Of a stretch of DNA of 64,000 nt, positions 26,562 through 36,000 are shown in pieces (position 1 is the first letter of the stretch; each line of letters starts with the position of its first letter). Below the pieces are notes generated by a model. It did not search any database. It was given only the letters and a program-made list of their open reading frames with translations, and was not told the DNA's origin. Made by a program: the position numbers and the translations under genes. Source of the DNA: Echinarachnius parma (Eukaryota > Echinodermata > Echinoidea > Clypeasteroida > Echinarachniidae); assembly GCA_037951105.1 (NCBI GenBank), contig JBAMJV010004303.1, forward strand, positions 22,501 to 86,500, given 5' to 3'.

Positions 26562-26662
26562 ATAGTAGTAATAGTATTATTATTATTATTATTATCATTA
26601 TTATTATTATTATTATATTTTTAATTTTTTTTGTATTATTATTATTTGTATTATTATTATTT

Positions 26663-26696
<34 letters not shown>

Positions 26697-29115
26697 CAAT
26701 ATTATTATTATCAGGGGTATGAAGCTATAGCTTACCTTTCCAAATTATTTGATTACTTCTTTTTCGAGGGGAGGGGGGGTTATACCCCTCGTACGTCGTC
26801 GTAATGACGTCATGATAAGGTCGTCCATACGACACAAATTATGATGGCAAATAATAGTCTTTGAAATACATCATAATGACGTCGTATGTTTACCAGTTTA
26901 CGACTAATTTATGACGTCATAAAGACGTCTGTCTGATATCAGGGCACATCACACATTGCCGCTGCTCATATACCTTTCGATCATCTCCATTTAATTTTCA
27001 GATATCATTCACAGCTGTAAGTGTAAACAGCGACATTAGGATCGATAGTATCATTGTGACGGAGATAGCTACTTCGACTACAGCAGGTATCACTAGCTAT
27101 CTTATGATTATTTTGAGTGTCATTCTAAAACAATTGCATTGCATCCTATACCAAAGAGGCATTCTCATTGATGAGTGAAGCTGACCACAATATTGATAAT
27201 TTATTAGGACATTGTATTATCATATCGTGAACGAGTAACTCTTTACAATTGTGTTTAACGTGTATTACACACGAATTGACACGATATATTTGTTTAAAGA
27301 AGATGGTTACATATGAAACGAACTATAGCTTCAAATTTGATAAATTATGAACGGGGGCAAAACAGAGATTTACCAATTTGGGACTTGAATCAGCGATTAC
27401 CGACCAGGTAAGATTTATCTACCGACTAAAGATCCTAATGTGCACAAATCTATTTTGGTGTTTTCCAATATCAATTTCTCCTGGCTACGTACGCCACTGA
27501 CGATATGTATTACATGTATTACGAAGGTAAATATACACATTTCTAAACTCAATTTGGCGGGTGAATTATAACAGTGACTTAAGAAATGGATTGTACTTAA
27601 TAATCGAAGAATTTAAGTATAAAATTAGTCTATAACGTGAAATTATCTAACGTTAGGAATTTAGATTTACGACGTAAACGTGTAACTAAAAATGCATCGT
27701 TTTCACCCCCATGCACAGCTCTCGCAACAACCACCATTTCCACGATTAAGACTTTCACAGTTCGAGGTACCTCATCGAGTTCCGATGCGCCAGCGTCCAC
27801 GTCTCAGACTCCCGGAAAGGGAGAAGAACAAAGTGGTAAAATGTGCTTCGAAAGTTAAAGTAAATAAGCTTGGGTCGGTAAGGTTTATAAGACAACCATT
27901 ACGACAGGCACAGAGAAGTAAATGTCATAATGGTTCGAATTGATCTTCTGTTTCCATATTCTGTCGATTAAGAAAAGATTAAGAATCGATTAAGATATCC
28001 TGTTTTAGCCTACCTGGAGCCACGGTATCTAAAATAGTTTGAAACGGAATACTATACAAGCCTTGATCTATGGTAATGATGATTAATCCAGGGGGGATAA
28101 ACTCAGCTGACATGATGGTCTTGGCTAAACGCGATTAGAAGCCTTTTTGCAAAGTCACAAAACGTCATCAAAAGTATGACAGGCTGTATATTTCGAAATT
28201 GATCTGGAATTAAATATTAAAATAAATCACGTTGAGCGATGAAAACATTGAACACCTCTATATCTAGCGTAATTAATTAACCTCAAATAATAAAATGACA
28301 CAGCGCGTTTAATTGTGCATTGTGCGAGTATTCACCCGGTGCGAAATTTCGCTCACGCGCATTCCACGGAGTACCACGTTGCTGTGCGTGACCAACGTGA
28401 CACGCGCACAGATTGTGATCGAACAACGGCGTAAGCGAATACTAAACAAAATAACCAAAACTCGCTAAAAACTGACTACATGTAATTATATATTCTTCAT
28501 TTTCGAGACCTTTTCGATGACATACCTTTACAAATGTCGGCTTCACAATACCTTTACAAGAATAAGTACAATATTGTTGTAATGTTGTGCTTAATCAGTT
28601 AAACTCCTTTATTGACCGATATATAGTTTGGTGGAGAGCGCATTCGTTTTTCATTCGTAGAATCCAAATTACAGGGCTGTTCGATCTGAATTTGTGTGTG
28701 TGTGTTACATTCACCCTCATCCGTCTACTGGAAAGTGTTCAGACGATTTGTAAAAGGCGGACAGTCCCTTTAAATAACACACTACGTAATACTAGTTATA
28801 CTCGTTCAAAATATTTTCAAAGTGCACCCAGAGGAAATACCAAAACAGACGATTGTGTTATTATCAATTATATGAAGAAAAAAATGCAAATTGCATTCTT
28901 TTCACTGTAGAAGAGTTATTAGAAAGTCTGCACGAATCTTTTTCATTTGATCCTGGTCCATTTAAATCCAGGAGGCCAAATCACGAGTGCGATAGTGGCT
29001 GTCGTCATCGTAATCGTCCTGGTTATTGTGTGCGCAGTGGTTGGCTACATCTGTCTTCGCCGTCGCAGGTATATTCAATTCATACCTATGATTATGTATG
29101 TGTAATTATATGGTG

Positions 29116-29148
<33 letters not shown>

Positions 29149-30012
29149 AGTCAAACCTGCTAATGCGACCACCTGTCTATAGCGACCACCTGCTCATAAC
29201 GACCGCTCTCCGGTCCTCCCCTGAAAAATCATGTATTAAGCGACCTGTGTCCCTACGCACGTATAAACCTATGTACAGCGACAAAAAATTGGCGATAATG
29301 AGCGACCAAGCCATCGACTCGGTCGCCTCTGGTCGCTCAAGGCTCCAATGCTGATCATGCCAATGCATATAACATACTTTTGAAATCACGATGAACTTCA
29401 GACAGACGCTTAATTACCGACACCAATGCTTCAGACTCATGAACAAAGATTATACGTGCCCTTCAGTATCTGATGCTGATACAGAAATGCGTCGAACAAA
29501 GGCACTACACTCAACATAACAACTGAATTTCATCTAACAAATACTTTAATCGCCGAGGCGGGGTGTTTCCCCCGTGTTTTATACTCTTTTCATTGATAAT
29601 CCGTGCGCATATTAATGTACAACAAAACATTACATCTTGACCTCATAATTCTATATATAAAACTGCACACGCGCATATAAAAGTGCAACTGATTCTCTCA
29701 AGTCTCATGATGAGTAAATGAATTAAATAAAATTTCATTTCATTTAAAAAGATAATACACATATTTAATATCATTCAAAATATAATGCCAATATATCATT
29801 TCAACTTGTGTTGTTGTTATGCATGCAACAAATACTAAATTAAAATATGGACATGTGCATGTACAGATGCCAAATAATTACACATGTGCATACAGGCACA
29901 ATATATGCGCCAGACATTCAAAATGGCCACCAACTTGTCTAATGCGACCACATGTCTTTAGCGACCACTTTTCGCCGGTCCCATGAGTGGTCGCTATAGA
30001 CAGAATTGACTG

Positions 30013-30081
<69 letters not shown>

Positions 30082-33000
30082 ACTGGACAGTTAATGCCGA
30101 TTGTTTTGTCTACGAAGTACTTGTTTTAATATGACATTGTAACCACTCCAGAACGCCAACTATATGCGACTATATGCACCTTAGTCCCACGTGCGCCTGA
30201 TCATCAGAATGATTTAACTATATCTACTCCACGGGGGAGAGTGCATGAAGTATGTAAACAAACATATACAACTTGACTTTTATATTGTATATTACCCCTA
30301 AGCCGTTCATCTTCATTATTGTTGACTGTGACTTATGTTTCATGCTTCTGTGACTTACATTCATCATAATTGTGATACATTCGGAAAATATGTCTGCGGC
30401 CGAGGTTGAACATACCGAGACCGAGAAATCATCCATTACAAAAGTTGCCATTACCTCTACAAAAGACTTTCTTCGAGAATACTTCAAAAGCAACGAGTTC
30501 TTTGAAGCTATTGAAAGCGTAGTTGGTAAGGCCATTGACAAGAAATGGTCTGAGCTCTTTGAGAGGCTAGAGAAAATGGAGAGAAGCACCTACGACATAA
30601 TGGAACGACTGGAGCACAATGACGGTCGAACAATGGAGATGGAGCTGGACCTGAACGCCAAAGAGAGGGAGATAGGCAGACTGAAGGAGATTACTGCCAG
30701 GCAGAGCGACCAGATAAACAACCTTCAGAGAGCATCAAACGAGCTCGAACAATACTCGAGACGTAACTGCCTCAAATTCTATGGGGTCGCTGAACGTGAC
30801 GACGAGGACACCGATGTAACGATCTGTGACATCGCGAGGGAACGGCTGGGGATAACACTATCGAATGAGGAGATCGATCGATCGCATCGCGTCGCCGTGA
30901 GAAGAATCAACGAAGGTGAAGGCCGGAAGAAGAACAGACCGCGAGCGATCATCGTAAAATTCATGACGTATCGCAAGCGCAGTGCAGTCCTTCGATCTCG
31001 CAAGAAGCTGAAAGGCTCGGGCATCGCGATAGACGAGCCTTTGACTGCATCGAATCAAGACATTCTGTGGGCTGCCAAGAAACATGACAGAGTGAAGGAG
31101 GCTTGGGCCTCTGATGGGCGGATCATAGTCCTACTGGCGGGCACAGGAAACAAAGACATCAAACGATTAATTCGAAACAAAGATGAACTCAACAAGTTGT
31201 AGTATGAAATAAAGAATAAACACAAACATTTCAAAATGCACTCTCAACAAGCCAAGCCTATAAGATATTGTCCTTTTGCCCTGGGAATCGCATGTAGGAA
31301 TCTGAAGATTGAGTAGCTAATGATAAATGGCGAGGAGTCCTTACCTCATTATGTACATCTCTCTGCATAATCTTCATCAATATAGGATATTTTCCGTATC
31401 TGTGTAATCGATAATTTTGGACAGGAGTCCAATTCCATCCATTGAGATAATGTTGTTCAAGAAGTCCCCTTTGATATGGGTGTATATTATTTAGGTGATA
31501 CGTATATGATACGTATCACCTATTGATTTTGTTCGAATTTTGTGCGTCGCATATCTCAAGATCAGATGAATCAATTGTCATGAATCTTTACATGATGATA
31601 GATCATGATCTAACTTAGATCTGCGAACCTTGCGTCACATCACTTTGACGTCATCAGGACGCCATTTTGTAAAATATCAATAATCATCATATCTCAGTCA
31701 TGCATCATCAATTTCAATTCAAATTTAGTATTAATATTAATCATGTCAATGGTCATCTTTCAAGCTTATGCGCATGCGCTTGCACTCGGAGACGCGCGCG
31801 TACGCGTCCGTCAAATGAAAAAAATGTCAACAAATGTTCAAAGCCCACCTGATTAATTTACTATATGTTAAGCGTTTCAAAAATGTCCGCGCGTGCGCTT
31901 CGGCGCGCGCGTATTTGCGCGAATAACGCAAACGAATGGGGAAAATGTCGTTTCATCACATGTTTTGCAATCCTGATACATCCCTCAACACACCCTATCA
32001 ATTTGAGTCATTGTTGACTCATGATAAAGGAGTACGCGCTCGTCAAATTCAAAATTATGCGCGCACGCAAATTGGCAAAATATGGTAAAAACATACTTTT
32101 TTTTATTCGGCCATAAACCCCCAATTTTTGTTTAATATCCAGAAAGATGATGGGTTGTAGATACGAATTCATACCTCATTTATGCCAAGTAAATGTTATG
32201 ACATCATCATATTACGCGTTGAAAAGTCAATATCATCATATCGTAATTTCAATACGTATCACCTTAATTCGTCAAAGTGACGAATTCAACATCTAGTTAT
32301 TATTATAGGTGTTCGCAATGAGTTGTTCAATTTTGATATTTACCATACATTTTATACAAATTAAACATTTGAATATCCGCAGCTCCTACTACCATTACTC
32401 CTGCTAGCGTTACTCCGACTACCGTTACTTTGTCTACCGTTACTCCATCGACAGCTACTCCGACTACAGTTACTCCCACTACCGTTAATCCGACGTTGCC
32501 AAATGTGACTCAACGCACAGCAATGACAACATCTTCAACAACACACAAGGCAGGGACCGGGAATCAACAACATGGTAGTTATGATTATGCTATTTACGAA
32601 AGTATATGTTAGTTGATACGGATATAAATTTTGAAAGGAGGTCAGAAGGAGGTTCATAGTACGATGCAATATTAAAGGGGTAGTTCAGTTTTGGTATAGA
32701 GGGCTCGGCACGAAAATTTTTTTGTGAGATAATGAAAAACTAAGTGTAACATTTGAAAGAGCATAACATTTTATTGACAGAATAAACGTTATTTGATCTA
32801 AATCGGTTCAGAAACGGCTGAAATATAAATCTGGGCCCCAAATTTATTTGATGACTTTTTTTTTTATTATTAAAAAACTGCTTACACTTTTTCCAAAAAT
32901 TTAAAAAGAGGTTTTTAAATAGTTGTTGATGATCTCTCTATCTAGTCATTATTTCAACAAAACACCACATGCATAATTTTGTATGAAAATGGTTGAAACC

Positions 33001-36000
33001 AATGCTTTGTTTTAGAGATCGAGCGCCCTCTTGTGTTTTAATGGCTCCTTTTTAAAATGATAACAGGCTTTTTACTAAGTCGTTTGTAATTTTCTATACC
33101 TTTCGAGAATGGCGGAGTTATAACTAGACTTTGTAATTTTATTGTGCAGGTTTTGGTTACTAAAGCTTAGCCTTACCAAAACTGTACTACCCCTTTGAAT
33201 ATGAAGTTGTCTTATGTTCGTTTAATTATTATGGAGTTCTGATCTGTTGAGAGGACAGTTATTGTATGTAAGGCCCTTTTACATGTTCTAGGCAAATTTG
33301 GCTTAGGCCAAATACAGGACGATTATAAAATAACAATGACAGGACGGTATTCAGTATAACGACTTGTATGTGTATACAGGAGGTAAAGTGTTAATGTTTA
33401 TGTTATTATAATTATTATATAAACTGATTTTGATTGGGTTGCTGGCATGCGAATTCAGAAAGCAATTGTTGTCGGGTTTAATGTCATATTTGGCTATAAA
33501 CAAAACACACTGTTTATATTTTATACAGCTTTAGAACTAGCTCAATGCGCTATGGTCTCGTAATCATGGTAATGTGTGATTAGTTGAAACAGGAGTCATT
33601 TATTTTGTAAATATCATCGCAATAATGGCATGCGCCATATAATTAAGATAAATTTGGCATGCTGTTTTTTTTTTATCGTGAAATACTGGAGATGCGTGTT
33701 GAAAAGCCACTATGCGAGAGAAGATCTTGTGATACTATAAAGTAATTCACTCCTTTCCGAAATCACTCTATAAAAGGAAGTATAAAACAATTTCCCCTGG
33801 TAATTTCATTAAAATCACAAACAGATTTTAAAAATGACCTAATTCACGACATAACATTGCGTAATCGATAATGGCTAGTCACAAAATACCGTTGATGATT
33901 TTTTTACCACAACAATTTCTAGAGTGCGTATGACTGTTTGTGTGTTTTTACTGAAATCTACATGTTTATCGTAGCCGATTATGCACCAATGCTTAAATCT
34001 CTTATATTAGTTTGCTAAATGTTGGTTTCCTTTCTCGTTTAATTCATGAAGGTGGGCAAAATACGACCGTGATAGCCGCCGCCGTCGTAATAATCATCGT
34101 CGTGGTTGTCCTGGTGGTTGCAGTGTTATTTGTGTGTCGTCATCGCCACAGGTACTTGTTGTATGGTATATCTTTGGATATTTAAGGGGCCCTGCAACCC
34201 AAATGCATGTTGACCTCTGTTCATCTGTATTATTGTAAACATTCAATATTTGTAAACGGTTTGACCCAAATATGTTTTGTATATTTTTAAACATTTTATC
34301 ATTTATTTGTCTTCATGTTGCTAAGCCCCACCTCCTAAAAAACCCTCCAGAGCAAATTATATTGTTGACCTGCAGTGACATCATTTGTCAATCACTGGTC
34401 AGCTACCATGAGATTAACAAAAGATGAAAGTACAAAAAGAACATCCACACAAAAGCATGCCTTGCATACCTCCATGCAATAGCTTAGACGGTGCTTTTCT
34501 TCTGACATAGCAACAGCTATTGTAATTGAAGTTGTGGAGTTGGTATTCTATTCAACCGTATGATGCTATTGTGATTAGTCTAATCTTGTTGTACTTTCAT
34601 CTTTTGTTAATCTCATGGTAGCTGACCAGTGATTGACAAATGATGTCACTGCAGGTCAACAATAGAATTTGCTCTGGAGCATTTCTTAGGAGGTGGGGCT
34701 TAGCAACATGAAGACAAATAAATGATAAAATGTTTAAAAATATACAAAACATATTTGGGTCAAACCGTTTACAAATATTGAATGTGTACACTAATACAGA
34801 TGAACAGAGGTCAACATGTATTTGGGTTGCAGGGCCCCTTTAATATCAAGCGTAATTAAATTGATTTATTCAAGTTTTTTTTAAGCAAACAAGATGGTAG
34901 TTAAATTCAGGCAAATCTTTGATGTACATCAAGGTTTAATGTAATGCCGAAATATTTCAAACCACCAAGTTATTACAAAATAAATTCAGATTTAGAAATA
35001 TATTTTTATCTGGATATTTAAACACAACGTAAATCTTTTATGTTTTATAATTAAACAAATAACAAGTACGTTTTTGACGTGTAATATTAACATAAATCCA
35101 GCATGAGGATTGATAAAATATTGTTTAAAGTGATCATGAATTAGAGCAGAGAGTATGTTATATAAAATCGACGGTATCTTGGCAACACGTACTGACAAGT
35201 CATATTGAAGCTCTGTATTTGCATTTCTAGATACATTATACCGTGTTCTTTGTCTGCATTTTGTTCATGTTGCAGGAAGTCGGCCGAGAAAGAAGCAACG
35301 GAGCTTCAGCAGCCTTCTCCATCTTCTAAAGACAACACCTACACGAATTCCGCCTATTCATCTGCACTGCCAGACTACCAGCAGCCGGACGTAGTCCAAG
35401 TACCTGGTAGCTTCCCCAATATGAATGATGTGATGAAGCCACCGGGCGGAGATGAAGAATACAGTAACGCCTACACGGAGACGGAAGGCAACCAGGTCAG
35501 GTACAACACAGGTGCTATTGCCAGTGACAGTGCTATGAATGACCACTCATATCAGTCGGTAAAACCCAAAGGAGAGGCCATCAAAGGGAATACGAATCAC
35601 CATAATCGACAGAAGGATCGTGATATAAACTACGAACTTGATGGTGGTGATTATAACGTCCTGCTGGAACCTCCCTCCAGATCTCAATATCAAGAACAGC
35701 GACCAATGAATCCACCCGCTGCTTCCGGGGATGATACATATCATCATCTCAACCACGACGGGAGCTCACCAATGGCGCAACCTGACGACGAATATGGAGA
35801 AGTATCCGCAACATCACAGGGTGAGCATGGCGAGGAGACCTACAATGTACTGGACCACGGTGGAGTCGCGCTGGATATCAACAACGAAAGGAAACCCCAA
35901 GCCAGGTTCAGGAAGGGGGTGAACAACGAAGTCGACACTACGTACAACACCCTTGGGCTCGTTGACGACGGGAATCAACAGTCTCCCCCGACTCCTGACA

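Larger units (their letters stand above)
21846..27014 (+). other. Intron of receptor copy 2 with several repeats
   Basis: Holds the mariner-like MITE (23192-23428), the GGTTCG tandem element (23784-24062), a 'GCGTACCC' poly-G repeat (24165-24515), a TTAA-family fragment (about 26205-26325) and a large trinucleotide microsatellite (26388-26712). The 84-codon open frame at 22734-22988 is not recognised. No exon supported. Confidence 0.5.

Noticed and set aside
35205-35275. ATG-initiated 5' extension of the copy 2 tail frame
   Set aside because: It lies before a good acceptor (TGTTGCAG) whose phase matches both TM exons and copy 1; the extra residues are intronic and the matching region of copy 1 is not open.
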